Origin: Bacilli bacterium
GTDB lineage: Bacteria; Bacillota_I; Bacilli_A; RF39; UBA660
Direction of reading: 5' to 3'
DNA: 64,000 nucleotides
NCBI GenBank assembly: GCA_022009835.1
Contig: CP091726.1
Location: 744,001-808,000 of the forward strand
The notes below the pieces were generated by a model. It searched no databases and was not told where the DNA came from. It saw only the letters and a list, made by a program, of their open reading frames with translations. Below are positions 1-8,450 of the stretch, one piece after another. Position 1 is the first letter of the stretch; the number at the start of each line of letters is the position of its first letter. A program made the translations under genes and the position numbers.

Positions 1-45
1 GTTTTCCCTACATTAAGGGAAGATGAATTTTTGAACCAAAATTCA

Positions 46-122
46 TGGTGTCCCCGACTAGAATTGAACTAGCGACCTACCCTTTAGGAGAGGGTTGCTC
101 TATCCGACTGAGCTACGGAGAC
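46..122 (-). tRNA. tRNA-Arg(CCT)
   Basis: Read on the minus strand this folds as a complete cloverleaf: acceptor GTCTCCG/CGGGGAC, D stem GCTC/GAGC, anticodon stem ACCCT/AGGGT around loop CTCCTAA, and T stem CTAGT. The anticodon is CCT, so it reads AGG. The CCA tail is encoded at 46-48. Two small hairpins lie downstream at 5-46 and may help end transcription, although neither has a good T tract. Confidence 0.95.
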
Positions 123-257
123 ATAAATAAGATATAAATAGATTATATCATATTATTATCAAAAAAAGTGAACCATAAAACAAAAAAATACAAAAAAAGT
201 GAATATAATTAGTAAAAAAATTAGTAATTTATGATATACTTAAATAGAGGTAAAAAT

Positions 258-965
258 ATGAAGAAGAATAAAATATTAATTTTAATTATGGCTATCTTAC
301 TAGGAGTATTCTATTGTTATAAAGATGATATCTATAAATATACATATAGTTTAATTAATAATCCTGTAAGTTACGATATTGATAACATTCCAGATTATAA
401 TGGTAATAGTTATGTTATAGTAAATGATAATAATCCTTATTTTAAAGAAGAAGATTATACCACTACTAGTTATGAGAAGTATAGTAAATTAGACTATTTA
501 GGAAGATGTGGACCTGCTATAGCTAATATAAGTACTGATTTAATGCCTACGGAAAAAAGGGGTTCTATTGGTATGGTAAAGCCTACTGGTTGGCATACTG
601 TAAAATATGATCATGTTGATGGAAAATATTTATATAATAGATGTCACTTGATTGGTTATCAGTTAACAGGAGAAAATGCCAATACACAAAACTTGATAAC
701 TTGTACTAGAAGTATGAATACTAAAGGAATGCTTCAGTTTGAAAATAAAGTAGCAGATTATATTAAAAAGACAAATAACCATGTTTTATATCGTGTAACT
801 CCTGTTTTTGAGGGGGATAATTTATTAGCTACTGGAGTAGAGATAGAGGCTTATTCTATCGAGGATAATGGTCAAGGTATTAAGTTTAATGTTTTTGTTT
901 ATAATATTGAAGATGGTATTATTATTGATTATAAAACAGGAGATAGTAGATTAGCTAATAAATAA
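258..965 (+). CDS. DNA/RNA non-specific endonuclease, secreted or membrane-anchored
   Basis: This protein of about 235 residues starts with a positively charged N-terminus and one hydrophobic segment (residues 6-20), so it is probably exported or membrane-tethered. The catalytic core is the DNA-entry-nuclease type of the beta-beta-alpha-Me superfamily: the motif NRCH lies near residues 127-130, followed by a conserved region ending in NLIT. In this Gram-positive subfamily NRCH takes the place of the DRGH of Serratia nuclease, with His as general base. I chose ATG 258 because AGAGG sits 7 nt upstream; an in-frame ATG at 231 has no ribosome site. It is intact, unlike many neighbours. The role (nutrient scavenging or DNA uptake) cannot be read from context. 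Confidence 0.85.
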   Translation: MKKNKILILIMAILLGVFYCYKDDIYKYTYSLINNPVSYDIDNIPDYNGNSYVIVNDNNPYFKEEDYTTTSYEKYSKLDYLGRCGPAIANISTDLMPTEKRGSIGMVKPTGWHTVKYDHVDGKYLYNRCHLIGYQLTGENANTQNLITCTRSMNTKGMLQFENKVADYIKKTNNHVLYRVTPVFEGDNLLATGVEIEAYSIEDNGQGIKFNVFVYNIEDGIIIDYKTGDSRLANK

Positions 966-977
966 ATATAATAAAAT

Positions 978-1001
978 AACTAGTGATTAATTTCACTAGT
1001 T
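978..1001. terminator. Hairpin between convergent genes
   Basis: AACTAGTGA and TCACTAGTT form a perfect 9-bp stem with a 6-nt loop, between the nuclease gene and the convergent pseudouridine synthase gene. The flanks are A+T-rich but lack a long T run, so termination in either direction is plausible rather than certain. Confidence 0.5.
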
Positions 1002-1850
1002 AAATATATTTATAAACTCACTTGGAAGTTCACTATTAAAAATCATTAATTTATTAGTAAGTGGATTGATAATCTCTAATTTATTAGCATGAAGAGCAAG
1101 TCTATTTAATGGATTAGTCTTACTTTGGTAGCGGCTATCGCCAAGTATAGGATGTTTAATATCAGCCATATGACATCTAATTTGATTTCTTCTACCAGTA
1201 GATATATGTATTTTTAGTAATGAATATTTATCATTATATTTAATTCTTTCATAATCAGTAATAGCTAGTAGTCCATCATTATTTTTTGAGGAATATACCT
1301 GTAATGTTCTAGACATTTTTAAATAAGATTCAATATGACCATGACTATTAGTTATTCCTTCTACAATCGCGGTATATTCTCTTTTTTTAGCAAGTTTATT
1401 CCAATTTTTCTTGATATAATTTTTTTGAATCTTTTTGATTTTTTTAGCAAACATAATTATTCCTGAAGTATCATAATCAAGTCTATGAATAACAAATACC
1501 TTTTTTTATTTTTCTCTTTTTAAGTAATTAGATACTTCTCTATATAATGTTTTTTCTTTTTCTTTATCATTAGATATAGTAAGTATTTTACTAGGTTTAT
1601 CAATAACTATAATATCATTATCTTCATATATAATTTTAAGATTAAAATCATTATTATTAATTTTTTTACCAATAGTTATAATATCTCCTACATCAACTAT
1701 ATAATTATATTTGGTAACTATTTTATCATTAACATATATACATTCATTTTTTTAATAAAGACTTGATATTATTTTTTTAGATTTATTTAGATTATCTCTT
1801 AAATAACTATATAATTCATTTTTTTAATTTTTTACAACTAATTTATCCAT
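996..1850 (-). CDS. RluD-type 23S rRNA pseudouridine synthase (frameshifted)
   Basis: The C-terminal 152 residues read cleanly and carry the RluA/RluD-family segment with STGRRNQIRCH, then a region ending in HANKLEI. Continuing upstream with shifts at the T runs near 1505, 1750 and 1825 gives the remaining parts: an S4-like N-terminus with VNDKIVTKYNYIVDVGD, then IIVIDKPS and the catalytic HRLDYDTSG, where Asp is the nucleophile. The reconstructed length, about 285 residues, fits the family. The family isomerises uridines in 23S rRNA. The breaks lie in homopolymers and are more likely sequence errors than decay. Which of RluA, RluB-like or RluD it represents is not settled. Confidence 0.8.
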
Positions 1851-1975
1851 TTCATCACATCCACATCTATTATATAATAAATATTAAAATAATTAAATAC
1901 TTTTTTTATAAAGATTATAAGATATCATATTCGAGAGTGAATACTTTCTAACTAATATTTATTCCAAAAAGTATA

Positions 1976-2019
1976 TTGACATTTTTCTAGGAATAATGAT
2001 ATAATTTTTCCTAGAAAAA
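1976..2019 (+). promoter_or_regulatory. Promoter with 12-bp inverted repeat (AbiEi-type operator)
   Basis: TTGACA (1976-1981) and an extended -10 TGATATAAT (1998-2005, hexamer at 2000) are spaced 18 bp. The arms TTTTTCTAGGAA (1982-1993) and TTCCTAGAAAAA (2008-2019) form an inverted repeat that straddles the -10 element. AbiEi antitoxins are known to repress their own operon by binding inverted repeats in the promoter, so this is the natural operator. Confidence 0.75.
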
Positions 2020-2032
2020 AAGGAAAATGTAT

Positions 2033-2641
2033 ATGAAAAAAATTATGATAAGATTTTTAAATTATGCTAGAGAAAATAATGGATATATCTCTGCACGTGA
2101 AACAGAAAATTTAGGAATTAATAGTACATTTTTAAGCAATTTAGTAATTTATAAAAAAATTAGAAAGGGTTGGAACTGGAGTTTATAAAATACCAGAATA
2201 TCCAATCGATAATTTCTATATTTTTATCTAAAAGTAGTAAGAAAATATGTGTTATTCACATGCAACTAGTTTATATTTGCATAATATGTCCGATAGGATT
2301 CCATTAGTTTATGATATTACTGTTCCATACAATTATAATGGTAATTTACTTAATAATAAAAAAATGTATCACTTAAATATGTCAAAGAAGAAATTTTTTT
2401 AATTTAGGAATTATTGATATTAAAACAATTAACAATTTAACAGTTAAATGTTATGATATAGAAAAGAACATTATGTGATATTATTAAAGATAAAAGATAG
2501 TATGGATAAAGAGATTTACTCAAAAGCTTTAAAAGAATATGCTAGAAGTAAAAATAAAGACATTTTTAAAAACTAATTAAATATGCTAAAAAATTAGATG
2601 TAGAGGACAAAGTTGTTGAGTTAATGGAGGTGTTATTATAA
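2033..2641 (+). CDS. AbiEi-like antitoxin / transcriptional repressor (frameshifted)
   Basis: The N-terminus reads as a winged-helix domain with ENNGYISARE, then LERVGTGVYKIPEY. The middle contains YSHATSLYLHNMSDR and VPYNYN. This order is typical of type IV antitoxins of the AbiEi family, where the helix-turn-helix represses the operon and the C-terminal domain is needed for antitoxicity. About six shifts at A/T runs have to be bridged to read some 200 residues. The stop codon directly abuts the GTG of the next gene, as expected for a coupled toxin-antitoxin operon. Confidence 0.75.
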
Positions 2642-3508
2642 GTGAATTCGGATAAATTAAATAATATTATTAAAGAGAAATCTAAAGGAAATAATAATCT
2701 AGCTCATCACCTTCATCAAATGTTTTTCTTTGAACATGTTTTTGATGAGACTAGAACAAAAGTAAGTATAAGGACAATATTATTTTTAAAAGGTGGTGTA
2801 TTGTTATCTTCTATTATTGGAGAAGATTTAAGAACTACAAAAGATCTAGATGCTACATTAAAAGGAATGCCTTTAAATATAGATTCTATTAGGAATATTT
2901 TTTTGAAGAAATATTATCTACTTCAATTGATGATAATATTTGTTTTTGAGATAGTAAGTATCAAAGATATTAGATTAGAAGATGAATATGGTGGTTTTAG
3001 AATAAATGTAAAAGGGTTATTTTTATAAAATAAGAACTAATTTTTTTCATAGAAATAACAACAGGAGATATTATTACACCAAGAGAAATTAAGTATGAAT
3101 ACAATTCTATTTTTTTGAAAATAAAAAAATTAAATATCATGGCTTACAATATTGAAACTATTATTGCAGAAAAGTTTGAAAGTATTATTAGTAAAAATAT
3201 TACAACGACTAGAGCAAAAGATTTTTTTATGATTTATATATGTTAATGAATAATCATAGAAATGAGATTAACGATAAAAAAATTTAGTTAAAGCCATAGA
3301 AAATACATTTAGTAGAAGAAATATTAATTTTAATATTGATAGTTTTAGAGAAGTAGCTGAAATAATAGATGAAAGTAATACTTTAAGAAAGGTATTTGCA
3401 GATTACCAAAGTAAACTAGAATATACTAAAGGTATCAATTTTGATGATACAATTCATGCTATAAATGAAATAATTGATATATTAGAACAAGAACTAATAG
3501 TTATGTAA
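2642..3508 (+). CDS. AbiEii/AbiGii nucleotidyltransferase toxin (frameshifted)
   Basis: The gene begins with GTG 13 nt after GGAGG. Reconstructed across shifts near 2760, 2910, 3030, 3115, 3220 and 3280 it gives about 285 residues. FKGGVLLSSI followed by TTKDLDATL matches the GG(x)LL and (T/S)xDxD core of AbiEii toxins (DNA polymerase beta-fold, metal-binding Asp pair). Downstream IIAEKFESI and TRAKDFYDLY match the later conserved motifs. AbiE systems are type IV toxin-antitoxin modules that act in phage exclusion. The toxin is expected to transfer nucleotides to a target such as tRNA, as shown for related members. Confidence 0.82.
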
Positions 3509-3514
3509 CAAAAT

Positions 3515-3545
3515 TAAAAAAAGGACTAATTTAGTTCTTTTTTTC
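3515..3545 (+). terminator. Rho-independent terminator after abiE operon
   Basis: AAAGGACTA pairs with TAGTTCTTT (one G-U) around a short loop and is followed by a T run, seven nucleotides after the toxin stop codon. The same hairpin style recurs after two later genes in the window. Confidence 0.75.
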
Positions 3546-3567
3546 ATATTATTTTATAGGTGAGTTT

Positions 3568-4651
3568 ATGAAAAAAAGGTATTAGTAGTAATAATATTAT
3601 TAATAATGTTTATTCCTGTAGTTAATGCAAATACTAGTAGTGCATCTTCTTATATATTAATGGATTCTACAACTGGTAGGGTACTTGTAAGTAAAGATAT
3701 GAATAGTAGAAGGTTAATAGCATCAATTACTAAAATTATGACTTCTACTATTGCTATTGAAAGTGGTAAATTAGATGATGTAGTAGAAGTAGATGATAGT
3801 ATTTTAAAGGCTTATGGTTCTGGAATATATATTGAAGTAGGGGAGCATATTACTTTAAGAGATTTATTATATGGGTTAATGCTTCGTAGTGGTAATGATG
3901 CCGCTAATGCGATTGCTGTTTATGTTGGGGGAAATATTGATAACTTTGTTAAAATGATGAATGATAAGGCTAAAGAAATAGGTATGAAAAATACTACTTT
4001 TAATAATCCTAGTGGTCTTCCAATACCTGAAGGTAATTATTCAAGTACTTATGATATGGCTCTTCTTACTAAATATGCTATGCAATATGAAGGATATAGA
4101 AACATAGTCAAGACTAAGAAATATAAAGTTACTACTGATAAAAAGACATATGTTTGGAATAATAAAAAAATAAATTATTAAAGTATGATTGTATAACTGG
4201 TGGTAAGACAGGATATACTGAAGAGTCTGGAAGAACACTGGTTAGTACTGCTAGTATAGATGATATGGATTTAATAGTGGTTACTATAAGGGATTCTGAT
4301 GATTGGAATACTCATATTGATTTATATAATTATGCTAAGGATAATTATATAGGTTATAGGGTACTTAATAAAAAAATAAGTTTAAAGTATATGGTGATAG
4401 TTATTATAAAAATGATACTTTTTATATTAAAAATGATATTTATATACCTCTAAAGAAAGAGGAAAAAGGCTCTTATTAGTCATATAATATTAGAAAAAAA
4501 GAATAATTATCATGATAATGATAAAGTAGGGGTTAATCAAATATTACTGGGTGATAATCTTTTATATGAAGAAGATATTTTTATTATTAAAGACACTAAA
4601 AAGAAAAATAATAATATCTTTGCTAAAATAAGAAAGTGGTTTAATGATTAA
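3568..4651 (+). CDS. D-alanyl-D-alanine carboxypeptidase, DacB/DacF type (frameshifted)
   Basis: A signal peptide (MKK then a hydrophobic run to VVNA) precedes a penicillin-binding domain with all three active-site motifs: SITK near residue 52, SGN near 107 and KTG near 212 in the corrected reading. The enzyme removes the terminal D-Ala from peptidoglycan pentapeptides outside the membrane. Shifts lie near 3578, 4165, 4375, 4465 and 4560. The stop overlaps the start of spmA by 8 nt. Gene order dacB-spmA-spmB is the order found in Bacillus, where DacB trims spore-cortex peptidoglycan, which supports a DacB-like role. Confidence 0.85.
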
Positions 4652-5233
4652 CTATATATGGGGATTTTTTATAGTAGTAGGAGTACTATTTAGCATAATA
4701 AATGGAAGTGGTAGTATTACTAATAGTATGTTATCATCAGGTAGTAAAGCTATTGATATGATATTAGGAATAGTTCCATTAATGTGTTTATGGCTTGGTA
4801 CTATGAAAATAGCGGAAGCTTCAGGATTATTAGATATTATATCTAATAAATTATCAAAGGTAGTAAAAATACTTTTTCCTGAAATACCTGAAGGAGATAA
4901 GGCAATTGGTTATATTTCTTCTAATGTAGTTATGAATATGTTAGGACTAGGTAATGCTGCTACTCCTTTTGGTTTAAAAGCTATGAGTGAACTTAAGAGA
5001 TTAAATAATAATAGTGATGTAGCCTCTAGATCTATGATTACTTTTCTTGTTATAAATACTGCTTCAGTTACTATTGTTCCTACTACAGTAATTAGTTTAA
5101 GATTAGCTAATGGTAGTATTAATCCAACAGAAATAGTACCGGTTACTATTATTACTACTTTTTTTATCAACTTTTTTTAGCCATATTATTAGATCGATTA
5201 TTCTATTTTATTTGGAGAAAAAAATATGATTAA
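4644..5233 (+). CDS. spmA: Spore maturation protein A (frameshifted near the C-terminus)
   Basis: This polytopic membrane protein of about 196 residues has the SpmA/nucleoside-recognition-domain signature, including MINYIWG, GNAATPFGLKAM and the segment with ITFLVINTASVTIVP. A shift in the T-rich stretch near 5160-5180 separates the last 20 residues. With it bridged the stop overlaps the spmB start by 8 nt, so the two are translationally coupled. In Bacillus SpmA and SpmB are needed for spore-core dehydration. Homologues also occur in non-sporulating species, so presence alone does not prove sporulation. Confidence 0.88.
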
Positions 5234-5741
5234 TTACTTTATTCCTTTAGTGGTAATTATAATAGTTATTTATGGTATATATAAAAAAATAGATATTTTT
5301 TTGATACTTTTTATAATGGGTGTAAAAGAGGGTATGAAATTATCAATAAATTTATTTCCAACGATATTTGCTATGATTATAGCTATTACTATGATTACTG
5401 ATAGTGGCATTATAAATTATATATGTAATCTTATAAAGCCTCTCTTTATTAAAATAGCATTTCCTACAGAAGTAATTCCTTTAGCCATATTAAGACCTAT
5501 TTCTGGTTCTAGTAGTCTAGTAGTATTAAATGACATCTTAACAAGGTATGGTACTGATACTTTAATTGGTAGACTTGCTTCAGTTATGCAAGGTTCTACT
5601 GATACTACTATTTATATTATTAGTATGTACTTTACTAGTGTAGGTATAAAAAAAATAAGATATTCTCTTATTGTAGGTCTATTAGCAGATCTCTTATCAG
5701 TTATAATTAGTTTTATCATGGTAAATATCTTTTTCAATTAA
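5226..5741 (+). CDS. spmB: Spore maturation protein B
   Basis: This intact membrane protein of 171 residues has about five hydrophobic segments. Its SpmB hallmarks are MGVKEG, the LRPISGSSS segment and MQGSTDTTIYII. It overlaps spmA and is followed at once by a hairpin, so it ends the dacB-spmA-spmB operon. Its function is expected to be joint with SpmA in the forespore membrane. Confidence 0.9.
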   Translation: MINYFIPLVVIIIVIYGIYKKIDIFLILFIMGVKEGMKLSINLFPTIFAMIIAITMITDSGIINYICNLIKPLFIKIAFPTEVIPLAILRPISGSSSLVVLNDILTRYGTDTLIGRLASVMQGSTDTTIYIISMYFTSVGIKKIRYSLIVGLLADLLSVIISFIMVNIFFN

Positions 5742-5763
5742 AAAAGCCTCAATCAAGGCTTTA
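5741..5763. terminator. Terminator between spmB and the convergent Abi gene
   Basis: AAAGCCT and AGGCTTT form a 7-bp stem around a 6-nt loop. It is flanked by A runs upstream and TTTAAAA downstream, so it may work in both directions. Confidence 0.65.
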
Positions 5764-5889
5764 AAAATCAAATGGTATGGATAAACAGTATATCCTAAAC
5801 TTTAGGAATAGTTGATAAACAGCTAATCACTTAATTCATTTTACTATATATAATTTATTTTTAACACATTTTTAGTTAATTTTTATAAA

Positions 5890-5934
5890 ATAAATGAAAA
5901 AAAGACCTAGGGCTTCTAAAGTTTTTCTAGGCAC
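5890..5934 (-). repeat. Copy 2 of a 45-bp hairpin repeat, downstream of the Abi_2 gene
   Basis: Read on the minus strand this is a short stem built on CCTAG...CTAGG arms, followed by seven T residues and CATTTA. It differs from the copy at 6889-6933 at only a few positions in the loop and arm. It lies about 30 nt after the stop of the Abi_2 gene, so it could end that transcript. Confidence 0.8.
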
Positions 5935-5967
5935 TTTTCAATATTATTATATGCTATAAATTAATGT

Positions 5968-6874
5968 TTATACAATGTAATAGTGCATATCAAATCCCAT
6001 TACTTTTAATACTTCATCAATGGTAATTGAAGTTAAATTATCTTTTTAAAATATCTAATTCTTTTTGTGATTAGGCTTTTTCATTTCTATTGCTTGATTA
6101 TTTTTCTAATAATAATTCTAACGATTTAATTATTATGTACATATTTGTATGTAATGCTTTATCAGGAGATTTTTTAGTTTTGTCTAATCTAATATAGAAA
6201 GTACTTCTATAAGTATATAGTCTATCATCATGAGCTGCTATATTACGAACTGATGTTAAATTACCAAGAATATTTTTTTAATATTCTATCATTTATAGAA
6301 AATAGTTTACTTATTTCTTGTCTATCTCGCTGTTTCATTAAACCATAAAACTTACTAATAGTTCCAAGAGATAATATTTTAGTAGCAACCCAAGGTGGAA
6401 CAAATCCATACTTACTCATATAATGAATTATTGCATCATGTTTGCCATTTCCTTTATCAATTTCGTTTTTTTAATTTCTTCAATTAGTTTTTTTCTGTAT
6501 GTTTTAAATTAGAATTATCATCTTTTTAAATCAAAATTGTTAATATTTAAATAATCTTCTAATCCATACTTTTCAGCAAACAAATTAGCAATTTTAGTTT
6601 TTATTACAGCTTCTATTTCAAGAATATATTTAAGCATTATTATTTTTTTAAATTTTTTTATCAAATTTATACATTGCAAATATTTCTTCAAAAGAAGCAT
6701 TATCTTTATAGTTTTTCTCCTGTTTTAAATATCCATTTATAGGAGTTTACTATTGAATAGTAAGAATACTTTTTCGATTAAATATTTAACATTATTTTTC
6801 ATCTTTTTATAGATACACCTTTTTGAATTTAATATTTCTATTAATTCGTTTGTTGATTTAAATTCTTTAGCCAT
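5968..6874 (-). CDS. Abi_2 (AbiD/AbiF-like) abortive-infection protein (frameshifted)
   Basis: Bridging shifts at T runs gives a protein of about 300 residues. It begins MAKEFKSTNELIEILNSKGV, contains FAMYKFDKNLK and the segment with EIEAVIKTKIAN, and ends with SVRNIAAHDDRLY before a variable tail. This layout is the Abi_2 family, in which RN..AH is the HEPN-type Rx4-6H ribonuclease motif, intact here. Abi_2 proteins block phage growth by abortive infection. TAAGGAGGT sits 6 nt before ATG 6874. The gene is a single transcription unit bracketed by two copies of a hairpin repeat, an arrangement that suggests control by, or association with, a small RNA. Confidence 0.82.
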
Positions 6875-6888
6875 TTTTTTACCTCCTT

Positions 6889-6933
6889 ATAAATGAAAAA
6901 AAGACCTAGGGCTTCAAAAAGTTTCCTAGGCAC
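6889..6933 (-). repeat. Copy 1 of the 45-bp hairpin repeat, leader of the Abi_2 gene
   Basis: On the minus strand GCCTAGG pairs with CCTAGGT across a loop that can itself form CTT/AAG, followed by TTTTTTT and then the gene's ribosome site. A hairpin plus U tract directly before the start codon reads as a terminator or attenuator that limits toxin expression and releases a short leader RNA. This resembles RNA-regulated Abi and type III toxin loci. The functional role is inference. Confidence 0.78.
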
Positions 6934-7214
6934 ATCTCGATATATAATATACACTATTTATTAATAAAATGCAATACTTTTGAAGAAAGTTTTAATCATA
7001 ATCTATACTAACGAATGTTTATCTCTTGCAACATATATTATATAATACCATATGTAAATACAAAAAGTAAATTTTTTTGAAATGAAAAAAAGGAAAAAAA
7101 TTTAACTCACGAATTAATTCACGATAGTGCAACTTTTACTTTTTTTAATAGGTAATTCTTCTTTAATAATATTTACCATAATACCATCGTTTCTTGTTAG
7201 GATAGTTTCTTAAA
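6934..7214 (-). other. Leader region of the Abi_2 gene and a small remnant
   Basis: A -10-like TATAAT lies on the minus strand at 7037-7042, about 140 nt upstream of the hairpin repeat. That would give a leader RNA of roughly 130-150 nt, in which TTGCA near 7030 can pair with TGCAA near 6975. The stretch 7110-7205 encodes about 30 residues in one minus-strand frame without a recognisable start or family, and looks like a gene remnant. Nothing else is visible. Confidence 0.4.
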
Positions 7215-7217
7215 CAC

Positions 7218-7250
7218 AAAACAACTAATCCATTTCTGAATTAGTTGTTT
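7218..7250. terminator. Strong hairpin downstream of tRNA-Met
   Basis: An 11-bp A/T-rich stem (ACAACTAAT against ATTAGTTGT plus A-T pairs) closes a loop of about 10 nt. It lies downstream of the minus-strand tRNA-Met, with a short T run on that strand. A second small hairpin (ACTCAAA/TTTGAGT) sits between it and the tRNA. Confidence 0.6.
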
Positions 7251-7284
7251 ATTAAAACTCAAAAAGTTTGAGTAAATTTCCTTT

Positions 7285-7361
7285 TGGTAGCGAGAGGGGG
7301 ATTCGAACCCTCGACCCTTCGGGTATGAACCGAATGCTCTAGCCAACTGAGCTATCTCGCC
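7285..7361 (-). tRNA. tRNA-Met(CAT)
   Basis: The minus strand folds as a full cloverleaf: acceptor GGCGAGA/TCTCGCT with a mismatch at the end, D stem GCTC/GAGC, anticodon stem TTCGG/CCGAA around TTCATAC, and T stem GAGGG. The anticodon is CAT and CCA is encoded. The 5' G and the normal D arm argue for an elongator Met, or an Ile tRNA with a modified CAT, rather than an initiator. Sequence alone cannot fully separate these. Confidence 0.93.
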
Positions 7362-7416
7362 GTCAAATGTAATATAATTATATTACATTTTTTTATTTTG
7401 TCTAGTCTTTTTTTAA

Positions 7417-8306
7417 TTATTTATATAATTCTTTATTTAACAATTCTAAATTATTATTCATAATTGTAATATAGTTTTCATTTGAATTAGTAATACCGCC
7501 ATCTATTGTTTCCATTGTATTAATAGTAATTAATTCTATACCATAATTATCAATTAATTTTTTTGACAAGTTTCATTAGTACTATTACTAGCAGAATAAA
7601 TATACTTAATGCTACCATTATTAATTAACTTTTTAACTTCATCTATAGTATTTTCATTTAATTCTTCTGTTTCTTCTAATGATATTACTTTTTAGATTAT
7701 ATTTTTTTCTAAATATTTAAATAAATTAGTATCTACTACGACAGTATTATATTTTTGCTAAACTAACTTTTTTTCTTTAATATCAGCATCTAATCTTGAT
7801 AAATCATATTTTTAATTCTTCATATTTATTTTTCAATACCAGTACCATCTGTATTAGATATTAAATATGGATTATCAATATATTCAAGTAATCCTTTTTT
7901 TGTATTCTCTGCCATCATTAAATAATTATAAGGATTAAGCCATAATTCCGCTATATCATTATCATATGTCATACCTGTAGATACATCTATTATCTTTAAT
8001 TTTTTATTTTTATTTAGCATTTTAACTGCTATATCTCTTTCTTTATCTAAACTATTAAAAACAAATAAATCTGTTTTAGAATATTCTTCTATTTTTTTAT
8101 CAGATATTTTAAAATCATTTGGATCAACTCCTGATGGATAGATGCTATTTATAGTACTATTTGTACCATATAAACTATTAATTAGATATCTAATAGGATA
8201 AATAGTAGTATATATTTCAATATCTTCCATACTATCTTTAGTTATATTACATCCTGATAATAGAAATACTTCAAGTATAATTAATAATATTTTTAATTTT
8301 TTTCAT
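7417..8306 (-). CDS. ZnuA/AdcA-like metal-binding lipoprotein of an ABC transporter (frameshifted)
   Basis: A shift at the start has to be bridged to read a lipoprotein signal ending LLSGC. The mature part follows with IYTTIYPIRYLI, PSGVDPND and LFVFNSLDKERDIA. The C-terminus has ITINTMETIDGG and ends NLELLNKELYK. These are the features of the cluster A-I binding proteins (ZnuA, TroA, AdcA) that capture zinc or manganese. The His-rich loop of some ZnuA proteins is absent and one usual metal-ligand His position is occupied by Asp, so the metal is uncertain. No permease or ATPase gene is adjacent. Confidence 0.72.
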
Positions 8307-8394
8307 TTAATAATTCCTTCTTTTCATTCTTTTTGTCTATATTAATATTACTATATTTTTTTATTTTTTTGTAAATAGATAGAAAAAAATATTA

Positions 8395-8423
8395 TTGATA
8401 AAATATTCTATCTATAGTATAAT
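8395..8423 (+). promoter_or_regulatory. Promoter of the first variable surface-protein gene
   Basis: TTGATA (8395-8400) and a perfect TATAAT (8418-8423) are separated by 17 bp, 28 nt before the start codon, with AGGAG ahead of ATG 8451. Confidence 0.8.
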
Positions 8424-8450
8424 TATATATGTAAATAGGAGAGGATAATA

